A stretch of DNA of 64,000 nucleotides, from positions 1 to 64,000 of the forward strand of contig NZ_BOOH01000038.1 in the NCBI RefSeq assembly GCF_016863135.1, read 5' to 3'. The number at the start of each line of letters is the position of its first letter. Position 1 is the first letter of the stretch. The position numbers and the translations under genes were made by a program. This DNA is from Planobispora longispora (GTDB lineage Bacteria; Actinomycetota; Actinomycetes; Streptosporangiales; Streptosporangiaceae). Positions 1 to 7,760 of this stretch are shown here, one piece after another. The notes beneath the pieces were generated by a model. The model was given only the letters and a program-made list of their open reading frames with translations, searched no databases and was not told where the DNA came from.

Positions 1-12
1 GGGGGGGGGGGG
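1..12. other. poly-G run at window edge
   Basis: Twelve consecutive G residues open the window and directly abut the stop codon of the first gene. In an otherwise complex GC-rich sequence this looks like a contig end or assembly artefact rather than biology. Confidence 0.5.
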
Positions 13-171
13 TTACCGGCGGCCGCAGCTGCTGGGCACCGGGGCCGCATCCTGGGCCGAGGTGTCGGCCGGGGTGCCGCAGCAGGCGCCCTTGTCTGCG
101 GGCTCACAGCAGCTCTGCAGCGTCGTGGCCGAGCAGCAGGGCGCGGTGTCGGTGGCATCGGTCGTGGTCAT
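13..171 (-). CDS. small cysteine-rich protein of the arsenic island (52 aa)
   Basis: This is a short reverse-strand gene with ATG at 169-171 and TAA at 13-15. A GGAGG sits 7 to 8 bases upstream of the ATG, which supports translation. The 52-residue product has three vicinal Cys pairs (residues 12-13, 21-22 and 30-31) plus a single Cys near the C-terminus, in a Thr/Ala/Pro-rich background without membrane segments. Vicinal Cys pairs are what soft-metal binding needs, and the gene is divergent from an ars operon across a shared promoter, so an arsenite-binding or chaperone role is a reasonable inference. I do not recognise a named family. Confidence 0.7.
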   Translation of the reverse strand: MTTTDATDTAPCCSATTLQSCCEPADKGACCGTPADTSAQDAAPVPSSCGRR

Positions 172-244
172 GGCGGATCCTCCATCGTCAGGAAAAGGAC
201 TTCACCGGAGTAGACGGCGGATCCGGCGAAGGGATGCACCTCTG

Positions 245-300
245 GACCTCAAAAATTAGACGGCCACCTAATTTGACATCTCTCTAATCAGGATGGCAAG
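245..300. promoter_or_regulatory. divergent ars promoter with ArsR-like operator
   Basis: AAATTAG (253-259) and CTAATTT (268-274) form a perfect 7-8-7 inverted repeat. TTGACA (273-278) follows and could be a -35 element, and TCTAATCAGG lies at 283-292. This AT-rich stretch separates the leftward Cys-rich gene from the rightward operon. TCTAATCAGG recurs before the PIG-L gene at 5180-5189. Binding by the ArsR encoded at 3562 is inference. Confidence 0.55.
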
Positions 301-341
301 CTGGGCACTACTTAGACAAGCTTCGAAACACGAGGTGTGAG

Positions 342-479
342 ATGCGCTCTCTGCTGCGCCGCCGTCCGGCTCCCGTGAGCGTCTCCTTCGACGAGGCCAC
401 CGGCGCCGTCTGCGACCAGGTCTGCCGGGCTGAGGCGGTCATCGAGCGCGCCCGCACCGCGGCCTGGTTCGCCCGCTGA
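342..479 (+). CDS. small basic protein leading the ars operon (45 aa)
   Basis: ATG at 342 follows a GAGGTG Shine-Dalgarno-like sequence by a few bases, and the frame closes with TGA at 477-479. The 45-aa product is Arg-rich at the N-terminus (LLRRRPAP) and carries two Cys (residues 24 and 28) in a VCDQVCRAE stretch. It is the first gene after the operator and lies 35 bases before the FAD oxidoreductase, so it is probably co-transcribed. I have seen similar small proteins in actinobacterial ars neighbourhoods, but no function is known to me. A metal-sensing or leader role is speculative. Confidence 0.6.
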   Translation: MRSLLRRRPAPVSVSFDEATGAVCDQVCRAEAVIERARTAAWFAR

Positions 480-514
480 ATCCCGGCCATCACCCGAACC
501 CGAAAGGAACGATC

Positions 515-2002
515 ATGAGTAGTGGATGCTGCGGCCCGGCCGCCCCCGCCGAACGAAGCGCGCAGGCCGTACCGATCGCCCAGAGCGCTCCCGCCACCCA
601 GAGCGCCTCAGCTGCCCGCACCGAGCCGGTCGCAATCGCACCCGAGCTGGCGCACCTGCCGGTCGTGGTGATCGGCGCCGGCCCGGTGGGTCTGGCCGCC
701 GCCGCCCACCTGGCGACGCGCGGCCTGGACTTCGTGGTGCTGGAGGCCGGCTCCCAGGTGGGCGCCTCGATCGCGCAGTGGGGGCATGTGCGCACCTTCA
801 GCCCGTGGAAGTACGACATCGACGCCGCCGCCCGCCGACTGCTCCAGGCGCACGGCTGGAGCGCTCCCGATGAGGACTGGCTGCCCACCGGCGCCGAGCT
901 GATCGAGGACTACCTGGCCCCGCTGGCCGCCCATCCGGCCATCGCCCCGTACCTGCGCTTGGGCGCGAAGGTGACCGGCATCAGCCGGGCCGGATACGAC
1001 CGGCTGCGCACCGCCGGCCGCGAGCAGGCACCCTTCCTGATCCGCCTGGCCGACGGCGGCGAGATCGCCGCCCGCGCGATCGTGGACGCCTCCGGCACCT
1101 GGACCACCCCGAACGTGCTGGGCGCCTCCGGCCTGCCCGCCCACGGCGAGAGCGAGGCCGCCGCCTACATCGACCACGCCCTCCCGGATGTGCTCGGCAC
1201 GGACCGTGAGCACTACGCCGGCAAGCACACTCTGGTGGTGGGCGCCGGGCACTCCGCGGCCACCACCCTGCTCACCCTGGCCGCGCTCGCCGACGAAGCA
1301 CCGGGCACCCGCGTCACCTGGGCGATTCGCGCCGGGAGTGCGAGTCGCAGCTACGGCGGCGGCGCGGCCGACGCGCTGCCCGCCCGCGGTGCGCTCGGCA
1401 CCCGACTGCACGCTCTGGTGGAGTCCGGTCGCATCACGCTGCTGACCGGCTTCTTCACCCACACCCTCACCGCCGACGGTGACACCGTGACGGTGATCAG
1501 CCGCGACCCGTCGGGACAGGAGCGGAAGGCGGTGGCCGAGCGGATCGTGGCCGCCACCGGCTACCGTCCCGACCACGCCATCGCCGCCGAGCTGCGTCTG
1601 GACCTGGATGCGATCCTCGGCTCCACCCGGGCGCTGGCCCCGCTGATCGACCCCAACCACCACTCCTGCGGCACCGTGCCCGCGCACGGCGCCGACGAGC
1701 TGGCCCACCCCGAGGCCGGTTACTACGCCGTGGGGGTGAAGAGTTACGGCCGGGCCCCGACCTTCCTGATGGCCACCGGATATGAGCAGGTGCGCTCGGT
1801 GGTCGCCGCCATCGCCGGGGACTGGCAGGCCGCCCGGGACGTGCAGCTGGAGCTGCCGGAGACCGGCGTGTGCTCGGCCAATCTCGCCGAAGCCCAGGAG
1901 GCACGGGTCGGCTTGGCCACCGGGATCAGCGGCGGGCTGCTGGCCACCCCGCTGCCCCTGGCGACCGTCTCCGCCACCGCCGGGGGCGGCTGCTGCGGCT
2001 GA
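515..2002 (+). CDS. FAD/NAD(P)-dependent oxidoreductase with terminal Cys-pair motifs
   Basis: This 495-aa flavoprotein resembles flavin-containing monooxygenases found in ars clusters. The FAD-binding GAGPVG lies at residues 54-59 after an Ala/Thr-rich linker, and a second Rossmann motif (GAGHSA) near residue 243 is the expected NADPH site. Unusually, it begins MSSGCCGP and ends GGGCCG, so vicinal Cys pairs sit at both termini (residues 5-6 and 493-494). A GAAAGGAACGATC ribosome-binding region precedes the ATG. It is the second gene of the operon, before a small wHTH-like protein and an MFS permease. Oxidation of an arsenical or of an arsenite-loaded partner is inferred from context; it is not close to ArsO encoded at 3942. 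Confidence 0.8.
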   Translation: MSSGCCGPAAPAERSAQAVPIAQSAPATQSASAARTEPVAIAPELAHLPVVVIGAGPVGLAAAAHLATRGLDFVVLEAGSQVGASIAQWGHVRTFSPWKYDIDAAARRLLQAHGWSAPDEDWLPTGAELIEDYLAPLAAHPAIAPYLRLGAKVTGISRAGYDRLRTAGREQAPFLIRLADGGEIAARAIVDASGTWTTPNVLGASGLPAHGESEAAAYIDHALPDVLGTDREHYAGKHTLVVGAGHSAATTLLTLAALADEAPGTRVTWAIRAGSASRSYGGGAADALPARGALGTRLHALVESGRITLLTGFFTHTLTADGDTVTVISRDPSGQERKAVAERIVAATGYRPDHAIAAELRLDLDAILGSTRALAPLIDPNHHSCGTVPAHGADELAHPEAGYYAVGVKSYGRAPTFLMATGYEQVRSVVAAIAGDWQAARDVQLELPETGVCSANLAEAQEARVGLATGISGGLLATPLPLATVSATAGGGCCG

Positions 2003-2042
2003 CCCGCAGCACCATCACTCCAAGAAAGGGCCAGATGCGGCC

Positions 2043-2288
2043 ATGTCCGACGGCTACGTCACCGCACCGCAGCAACAGGCCCTGCGCCTGATCTGCGAGC
2101 GCGGCCGGCGGCTGGCCCGTGCCCGGCCCGCCGCCTCCACCCCCGGCCACGCCCCGGCGATCACCCGCCTGGCCGGCGCCCTGGCCTGGCGGCTGGCCGC
2201 CCAGGGCTTCATCACCGACACCGGCGGCCGCTGGAGCGCAACGGCCGACGGCCGCCGCCTGATCTCCTGCTTCGGCGGACGCACGTGA
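2043..2288 (+). CDS. small winged-helix-like protein (81 aa)
   Basis: ATG at 2043 is preceded by AAGAAAGGG about 10 bases upstream. The 81-aa product contains a pattern (AITRLAGALAWRLAAQGFITDTGGRWSATADGR, quoted in parts) that looks like the last helix and wing of a small winged-helix or PadR-like fold: helix, then a 'G-W-x-xT-x-x-GR' strand. The stop overlaps the GTG start of the MFS gene by four bases (GTGA), indicating translational coupling. No metal-binding Cys cluster is present, only two scattered Cys. The function is unknown; an accessory regulator is possible. Confidence 0.65.
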   Translation: MSDGYVTAPQQQALRLICERGRRLARARPAASTPGHAPAITRLAGALAWRLAAQGFITDTGGRWSATADGRRLISCFGGRT

Positions 2289-3550
2289 GCTCCACCGCCG
2301 CCGCGACCACCGGGACCGCCGCCTCCGCCACCACAGGCGGCGGGCTGCATTCCCGGCGCCACGGCGTGCGGATCGTCGCGGCCCTGGCCATCACCCAGAC
2401 CATCGGCTACGGCGTGCTCTACTACGCCTTCTCGGTCTTCCTGCTGCCCATGGCGGCCGATCTGGGCGCCGGCGCCGCCCAGATCGCCGCCGCCCTGACG
2501 ATCTCGGTACTGGTCTCGGCACTGTGCGCACCCCCGGCCGGCCGCCATCTGGACGCTCGCGGCGGCCGCGGCCTGATGAGCGCCGGATCGGTCCTCGGCA
2601 CGATCGCCGTGCTGGCCTGGTCGCAGGTGCACACCCTCATCCAGCTGTATGCGGTCTTCGCCGTCATCGGCGTCGCCAGCGCCATGGTGCTCTACCAGAG
2701 CGCCTTCGCCGTTATCGTGGCCTGGTTCGACGGCCAGGCGCGCGGCCGGGCGAATGCGCTGCTGGCGCTGACCGTCGTGGCCGGCTTCGCCTCCACCATC
2801 TTCCTGCCGCTGTCCGGCCTGCTGGTGGAGCACTTCGGCTGGCGCCAGGCCCTGGTGATCCTGGCCTTGGTCTACGGGGCGGCTGCGATCCCGCTGCACG
2901 CGCTGGTGCTGCGCCGCCGTGAGCGCACCGCCCGCGCGCCCGCCGCAGCCGAACAGCGCGCCGCCATCGTCGGCCACGCCATCCGGGCGCGTCCGTTTTG
3001 GCTGCTGGTGGCCGCCTTCACCGCCAACGGCGGCGCCGCGGCCACCGTGGCAGTGCTGCTGGTCGGCTACCTGATCCACCTGGGCCATCCCCCGGTGCTG
3101 GCCGCCACGCTGGCCGGGCTGCTGGGCGTGCTGTCGGTGACCGGGCGCCTGCTGACCACCGGCCTGCAGACCCGGCTGCCCGCCGCGCTCATCGCCGCGG
3201 CGCTCTTCGCCCTGCAGAGTGTGGCCGCGGCGCTGCTGCCGCTGGCCGGGCGGACGGTCGCGGGCGCGGTCGGCTGCGTACTGGGCTTCGGCCTCGGCTT
3301 CGGCATCGCCTCCATCACGCTGCCCCACCTGATCGTCGACCGCTACGGCACCACCGCCTATGCCACCATGTCCGGCAGGATCGCCATGTTCTCCGTCGCC
3401 GCCAAGGCCGCCGCCCCGCTGGGCGCGCTCACGCTGGCCCAGGCGGCCGGCTACAGCGGGGTCATGGCCGCGGTGGCTGTCGGCTGCGCGATCGCCGCAG
3501 TCGCGCTGACCACCTACCACCACATACCATTTCGAGAAGCGTCAAAGTAA
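2285..3550 (+). CDS. MFS permease of the ars operon
   Basis: A 421-aa, 12-segment major facilitator protein. The first helix begins around residue 28 (VRIVAALAITQTIGYGVLYY) and a DARGGRG motif A-like loop follows the second segment. The start is GTG in a four-base overlap with the upstream stop. It sits between the oxidoreductase and arsR, so an efflux role for an arsenical product is plausible. It is not accompanied by a GAPDH gene, so the ArsJ/arsenophosphoglycerate system is not supported. The specific substrate cannot be read from the sequence. Confidence 0.8.
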   Translation: MSSTAAATTGTAASATTGGGLHSRRHGVRIVAALAITQTIGYGVLYYAFSVFLLPMAADLGAGAAQIAAALTISVLVSALCAPPAGRHLDARGGRGLMSAGSVLGTIAVLAWSQVHTLIQLYAVFAVIGVASAMVLYQSAFAVIVAWFDGQARGRANALLALTVVAGFASTIFLPLSGLLVEHFGWRQALVILALVYGAAAIPLHALVLRRRERTARAPAAAEQRAAIVGHAIRARPFWLLVAAFTANGGAAATVAVLLVGYLIHLGHPPVLAATLAGLLGVLSVTGRLLTTGLQTRLPAALIAAALFALQSVAAALLPLAGRTVAGAVGCVLGFGLGFGIASITLPHLIVDRYGTTAYATMSGRIAMFSVAAKAAAPLGALTLAQAAGYSGVMAAVAVGCAIAAVALTTYHHIPFREASK

Positions 3551-3561
3551 GGAGTCCCCTC

Positions 3562-3945
3562 GTGAGTGCCCCCACCACCGCCTGCTGCGCGCCGATCGCC
3601 CGCGAGCCGCTGGCCGAGGCCGAGGCGGCCGAGCTGGCGGTGCTGCTCAAGGCGGTCGCCGACCCGGTCCGGCTGCGGCTGCTGTCGATGATCGGCTCCC
3701 ACGCCGGCGGCGAGGCGTGCGTGTGCGATCTGACCGACGCCTTCGAGCTGACCGCCCCGACCATCTCCCACCACCTGAAGGTGCTCCGGACGGCCGGATT
3801 GATCGATTGCGAGCGGCGCGGCACCTGGGTCTATTACTGGATCGTCCCGGCGGTGGTGAACCGGCTGGGCGCGCTGTTCGCTCCGCTGGCCGAGCCCGCG
3901 CCCGCCTCCGGCGGCCCGGTGGACATCGAGCTCACCACCGTATGA
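3562..3945 (+). CDS. arsR: ArsR-family arsenic-sensing repressor
   Basis: A 127-aa ArsR/SmtB repressor. GTG at 3562 is preceded by AAGGAG with 7-base spacing. Cys8-Cys9 near the N-terminus and Cys53/Cys55 in ACVCDL are the likely As(III) ligands. The recognition helix is TAPTISHHLKVLR (about residues 65-77). The stop overlaps the arsO start by four bases (ATGA). It probably represses the operon from the operator near 253-292 and possibly the PIG-L promoter near 5111-5189. Family assignment is firm; targets are inferred. Confidence 0.92.
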   Translation: MSAPTTACCAPIAREPLAEAEAAELAVLLKAVADPVRLRLLSMIGSHAGGEACVCDLTDAFELTAPTISHHLKVLRTAGLIDCERRGTWVYYWIVPAVVNRLGALFAPLAEPAPASGGPVDIELTTV

Positions 3946-5015
3946 GTGCACCGATGACCGGCGCCTCCCAGCCGGCCGGTGCTGTTGATGTCGCCGTCAT
4001 CGGCGGCGGCCAAGCGGGCCTGGCGGCCGGGTACTACCTGCGCCGGGCCGGGGCCGACTTCGTCATCCTGGACGCTCAAGAGCAGCCGGGCGGGGCCTGG
4101 CGGCACGCCTGGCCGTCCTTGCGGCTGTTCTCCCCGGCTCAGTACAGCTCGCTGCCGGGGCGGATGATGCCCATCCCCGAGGGCGGCGGCTACCCCAGCG
4201 CTGCCGACGTGGTCGCCTACCTGACCGACTACGAGCAGCGCTACGACCTGCCGGTCATCCGGCCCGCAGCGGTGCGGGCGGTGCGTGAGGCCGGTGAGCG
4301 GCTGGCGGTGGAGACCGGCGCCGGCACCTGGCGGGCCCGCATCGTCATCAGCGCGACCGGTACCTGGGGGCGGCCGTACGTGCCGCACTATGCCGGTCGC
4401 GATGTCTTTCGCGGCCGCCAGCTGCATACCGCCACCTACCTCGGCCCCGAGCCCTTGCGGGACATGAGGGTGGTCGTGGTGGGCGGTGGCAACTCCGCCG
4501 CGCAGATCCTCGCCGAGGTCTCCACCGTCGCCGAGACCACCTGGGTGACGTTGCGCCCGCCGCGGCTGCTGCCCGATGAGGTCGACGGACGCGCCCTGTT
4601 CGACCTGGCCAGCCGCCGCGCCCGCTGTCCCGATGCGCCCGCCATCGGCGAGCTGGGCGACATCGTCGCCGTCTCGCCGGTGCGCCAGGCCCGGGAGCGC
4701 GGCGCGCTCAAGGCCGAGCCGATGTTCACCCGCCTCACCCCAGATGGTGTGGCCTTCTCCGACGGCACCACCCTAGGCTGTGACGCCATCATCTGGTGCA
4801 CCGGGTTTCGGCCCGCCCTGGCCCATCTGGCTCCGCTGAAGCTGCGCAAGCCCGGCGGGACGATCCCGGTCGATGGCACCCGCGCCCTCGCCGAGATGCG
4901 CCTGCACCTGCTCGGCTACGGCGACTGGACCGGCCCCGCCTCCGCGACGCTGATCGGCGCCGGACGCAGCGCCAAGGCGACGGTGGCGCAGATCATGCGC
5001 CACCTCACCGCCTGA
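3942..5015 (+). CDS. arsO: ArsO-type flavin monooxygenase
   Basis: A 357-aa NAD(P)/FAD-binding protein of the ArsO type. GGGQAG at residues 21-26 is the FAD site, GGGNSA near residue 181 is the NADPH site, and ATGTW marks the FMO-like second FAD contact. The C-terminal signature LLGYGDWTGPASATLIGAGRS, here quoted in part as GYGDWTGPASATLIGAGRS, is typical of the family. ATG overlaps the arsR stop, so arsR-arsO is translationally coupled. A degraded copy of its last ~35 codons lies at 6045-6153. ArsO is widely linked to ars operons, but its exact reaction is poorly defined. Confidence 0.88.
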   Translation: MSAPMTGASQPAGAVDVAVIGGGQAGLAAGYYLRRAGADFVILDAQEQPGGAWRHAWPSLRLFSPAQYSSLPGRMMPIPEGGGYPSAADVVAYLTDYEQRYDLPVIRPAAVRAVREAGERLAVETGAGTWRARIVISATGTWGRPYVPHYAGRDVFRGRQLHTATYLGPEPLRDMRVVVVGGGNSAAQILAEVSTVAETTWVTLRPPRLLPDEVDGRALFDLASRRARCPDAPAIGELGDIVAVSPVRQARERGALKAEPMFTRLTPDGVAFSDGTTLGCDAIIWCTGFRPALAHLAPLKLRKPGGTIPVDGTRALAEMRLHLLGYGDWTGPASATLIGAGRSAKATVAQIMRHLTA

Positions 5016-5110
5016 TCTCACCCTCTGACGCTCCCGTCGCTGTCTCCCGGCGCGAGGCCGCGGCCGGAAGCTGAACAACCCCTGCGGCCACGACGCGAAC
5101 ACCTCGCCAC

Positions 5111-5189
5111 TTGATTCGATACTTGTTTAAGTTGACATTCATCAAATCAAGCGGCAGGGTGGAGTTGATTCCAAAATCATCTAATCAGG
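5111..5189. promoter_or_regulatory. AT-rich promoter/operator of the PIG-L gene
   Basis: The 200 bases between arsO and the PIG-L gene contain TTGATT at 5111, TTGACAT followed by ATCAAATCAA, then TTGATT at 5165 and TCTAATCAGG at 5180-5189. The last ten bases are identical to 283-292 in the ars operon promoter, and TTGACAT with a nearby AATCA occurs in both. Co-regulation by ArsR is inferred. Confidence 0.5.
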
Positions 5190-5220
5190 CGACGTCCACC
5201 GATCCCCCCAGGAGAGCGCG

Positions 5221-6012
5221 ATGACGACCACCCCGCCCCCCACCCCGGCCCGAGCCGGCGTCACCGCACCACCGGCCGCCCCGGCGGTGCAACCCGGCGA
5301 CCTGGTTCCCCTGCCGGTGGACTGGGAGCGGGCGCTGGCCATCGTGGCCCACCCCGATGACCTGGAGTACGGCGCCGCCGGCGCGGTGGCGGCCTGGAGC
5401 GTCGCCGGCAAACAGGTCGCCTACCTGCTGGCCACCCGCGGCGAAGCCGGCATCGACGGCATGGACCCCGAGCAGTGCGCAAAAGTCCGCGAGGCCGAAC
5501 AGCGCGACAGCGCCGCGATCGTCGGGGTCACCTCGGTGGAGTTCCTCGACCATCCCGACGGGCTGATCGAGTACGGGCCGCGGTTGCGCCGCGATCTGGC
5601 CGCGGCCATCCGCCGCCACCGCCCGCACCTGGTGCTCACCTTCAACCACCACGACACCTGGCCAGGGCCGCGCTGGAACACCCCCGACCACCGCGCCACC
5701 GGCCGCGCCGCGCTGGATGCGATCGGCGACGCCGGCAACCGGCACCTGTTTGCCGACCTGGGCTTGCCGCCGTGGAACGGGGTGCGCTACGCCGCCGTGG
5801 CGGGCTCGCCGCACGCCACCCACGCGGTCGACATCACCGCCACCCTCGAGGTCGCGATCGCCTCCCTGGAGGCCCACCGCGCCTACCTGGACGGCCTGGG
5901 TCCGGGCAACTGGATGGCCGATGCCCGCGGCCTGCTCACCACCATGGCCGAGCAGGCGGGACAGCGCTTCGGCGGCCGTCCCGCCGTCGCCTTCGAACTC
6001 CTCCTCACCTAG
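5221..6012 (+). CDS. PIG-L family deacetylase
   Basis: A 263-aa zinc-dependent N-deacetylase of the PIG-L/LmbE family. AHPDDLEYG (residues 43-51) is the conserved metal and catalytic motif, and PDHRATG further on supplies another metal His. GGAG lies about 7 bases before the ATG. Family members include MshB and Mca of the mycothiol pathway in actinobacteria. Placement inside an ars island behind an operator-like motif shared with the ars operon suggests a role in thiol or thiol-conjugate handling under arsenic stress. That role is inference: the sequence does not distinguish a mycothiol substrate from another N-acetyl sugar. Confidence 0.82.
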   Translation: MTTTPPPTPARAGVTAPPAAPAVQPGDLVPLPVDWERALAIVAHPDDLEYGAAGAVAAWSVAGKQVAYLLATRGEAGIDGMDPEQCAKVREAEQRDSAAIVGVTSVEFLDHPDGLIEYGPRLRRDLAAAIRRHRPHLVLTFNHHDTWPGPRWNTPDHRATGRAALDAIGDAGNRHLFADLGLPPWNGVRYAAVAGSPHATHAVDITATLEVAIASLEAHRAYLDGLGPGNWMADARGLLTTMAEQAGQRFGGRPAVAFELLLT

Positions 6013-6044
6013 CCAAGCCCCGCCAGCGCCGCCGAGGCAAGGCC

Positions 6045-6153
6045 CGGCTGAGACTGCTCGGCAACGGCGACTGGGCCGGTCCCGCCCCGACTAGGCTGAT
6101 CGGCGCGGGCCGCAGCGAAGGCGATGGCGGCACAGATCCTCCGGCAGCGGTGA
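6045..6153 (+). pseudogene. relic of an arsO 3' end
   Basis: Translation gives RLRLLGNGDWAGPAPTRLIGA followed by GRS, matching the C-terminus of ArsO encoded at 3942-5015. A two-base deletion then breaks the frame, and after it the sequence reads KAMAAQILRQR and a stop, aligning with the ArsO tail. It therefore represents the last ~36 codons of a second arsO copy. It lies just after the PIG-L gene, implying that an arsO duplication once flanked PIG-L or that a second ars block was truncated here. Confidence 0.75.
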
Positions 6154-6189
6154 GCGCAGGACGGCCGTTCGCCGCAAGGGTGCCCGCGC

Positions 6190-7596
6190 TCACAGCGGGG
6201 ATTCGCCGGCCACCGTGACGCCGGTCGCCTCCGCCCACCGTTTCATCGCTTTCCAGTGCGGGCCCCATGCTTGGGCGTTGAGGCTCCCGTCCCGGCGGAT
6301 CTGCCGGTTCTCCGGGACGCCGAAGGTCTGCAGCAGGTCCCCGACCAGATGGGCCGTGGCTCGGGCCAGCGGCTGGCCGTCATCGGCCAGATCGTCCAGC
6401 CATGCCACCGACTCGCCGTAGGCCAGGCGGCACAGGCGGGTGCCCAGCGGCTGGTCTTCGTCGGCGGTGGGGGTGTTCAGGGTCAGCCGGTAGCGCACGA
6501 TGTCGGGGTTGTCATACGGCCATTTGGTCGAGGGCGCGATCGGCACCACCTCGGGGTGCAGGTGGGTGTCGGCCACCAGCATCACCCGCAGCAGCGCGGC
6601 CCCGTTGACCCCAGCCCGGTCCCGGGCGTGGCGGGCCAGATAGCGCAGCGCGCTGGCGGTGCGCACCACCAGCTCGGCATCCAGCACCCGCACCCGGTAG
6701 GTCTCCTTGCTCGGAGGCGACAGCCGCTGAGGGTGCACGCTGAAGGTGCCGGATCCGTCGGTGTACAGCTCGGCGCGCACCGCCAGCGGGGTCTCGGCGC
6801 CGGCCTCGGCGATCAGCCGCCGGTGCGCCACGCCGACCTCGTGGAAGGTGGGCGTGAAGGCACCGATCATTGCGACGTCGTCTGCGGTGCGCTCCCGAAA
6901 AGCCTGCACCGTGTAGCCGTCCATGAGCAGATCCCCGGGCAGATCGGGCACCAAGGTGACGACCAGCAGCGGCAGCGGATAGCTGCTGCGGGCGCTGGTG
7001 GCCGCCGTCGTGGCGAGCGCGTTCTTTTCCACCTCGGCCATCCGGGCGGCCTGGTCGGTGGCGGCCATGACGCGGCGCCGGTAGGCCGCGGCGATCTCCG
7101 ACTCGCTCAGCCACACCTTGTCCGCGCCGTGCCGGCGCGGCCAGCGCAGACCGCTGTCCTTCTTGGCCGGAACCGACACCGCGTGCGGCGCCAGCGCGCT
7201 GGGCGGGATCGCGACCAGCAGGAAGCCTCTGCTCGCATCCTCCGGGTGCGGAACGGGGCGAGGGTCGAAGCAGGGCATCGGATGGATGCGGGAGGCCCCG
7301 GCCTGGCGGATGCGGTTCTCTAGTCCGGCCAGCTCCACTCCCAGCGCGGCCGAGGGGATCTCGCGGGTCTCGGCCATGCCGATGATGATCAAACCGCCGA
7401 GGTGGTTAGCGAAGGTGGCGATGTCGATGGCGATGTCGTCCTTGCCCTCCTCGCCGGAGGGATACAGGCGCTTGTAGTCCAGGTCCTCGGCCTCACGGGC
7501 GTCCGGGTTGCCGACCAGGCCGGCGATCTGCTCATAGGTGACCAGATGCAGCGGGTTGCCGAGCAGCGCCTCCAGGCGGCGCGGGCTGTAGAGCAT
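6190..7596 (-). CDS. AlbA_2 (Schlafen-type) domain protein
   Basis: A 468-aa protein whose N-terminal ~130 residues match the AlbA_2/Schlafen-AAA_4 pattern: EAEDLDYKR, then a helix with ATFANHLGGLIIIGMAE. ATG at 7596 is preceded by AGGAG on the reverse strand. The remainder is a predicted alpha/beta region with no obvious transmembrane segment or ATPase motif. AlbA_2 proteins are putative nucleic-acid-binding regulators and occur in some defence-related genes. It lies 164 bases downstream of arsC1 in the same direction, with room for its own promoter. Whether it belongs to the arsenic response or is an accessory passenger is unclear. Confidence 0.75.
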   Translation of the reverse strand: MLYSPRRLEALLGNPLHLVTYEQIAGLVGNPDAREAEDLDYKRLYPSGEEGKDDIAIDIATFANHLGGLIIIGMAETREIPSAALGVELAGLENRIRQAGASRIHPMPCFDPRPVPHPEDASRGFLLVAIPPSALAPHAVSVPAKKDSGLRWPRRHGADKVWLSESEIAAAYRRRVMAATDQAARMAEVEKNALATTAATSARSSYPLPLLVVTLVPDLPGDLLMDGYTVQAFRERTADDVAMIGAFTPTFHEVGVAHRRLIAEAGAETPLAVRAELYTDGSGTFSVHPQRLSPPSKETYRVRVLDAELVVRTASALRYLARHARDRAGVNGAALLRVMLVADTHLHPEVVPIAPSTKWPYDNPDIVRYRLTLNTPTADEDQPLGTRLCRLAYGESVAWLDDLADDGQPLARATAHLVGDLLQTFGVPENRQIRRDGSLNAQAWGPHWKAMKRWAEATGVTVAGESPL

Positions 7597-7760
7597 GAGC
7601 GATTCAGGTCTCCTGTGACCGTGCGGGAGTCCGGGCGGCCCCGTGTGATCACCGTAGAGGAGACAGGCGACGAATCGTCAGCAAACCGGCACACGACGTG
7701 GCAGCCGCCCCGCCGGTGGGCGGCTCGAGGCGACTGCCGCGAATGGGACCGCAGAAGGGG

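Noticed and set aside
2054-3523. Long reverse-strand open frame opposite the MFS gene
   Set aside because: It is a Gly/Arg/Gln-rich shadow of the MFS gene caused by GC3 bias; it has no ribosome-binding site or domain and overlaps a convincing forward gene entirely.
2285-3550. Assignment of the permease as ArsJ
   Set aside because: ArsJ travels with a glyceraldehyde-3-phosphate dehydrogenase gene, which is absent here.
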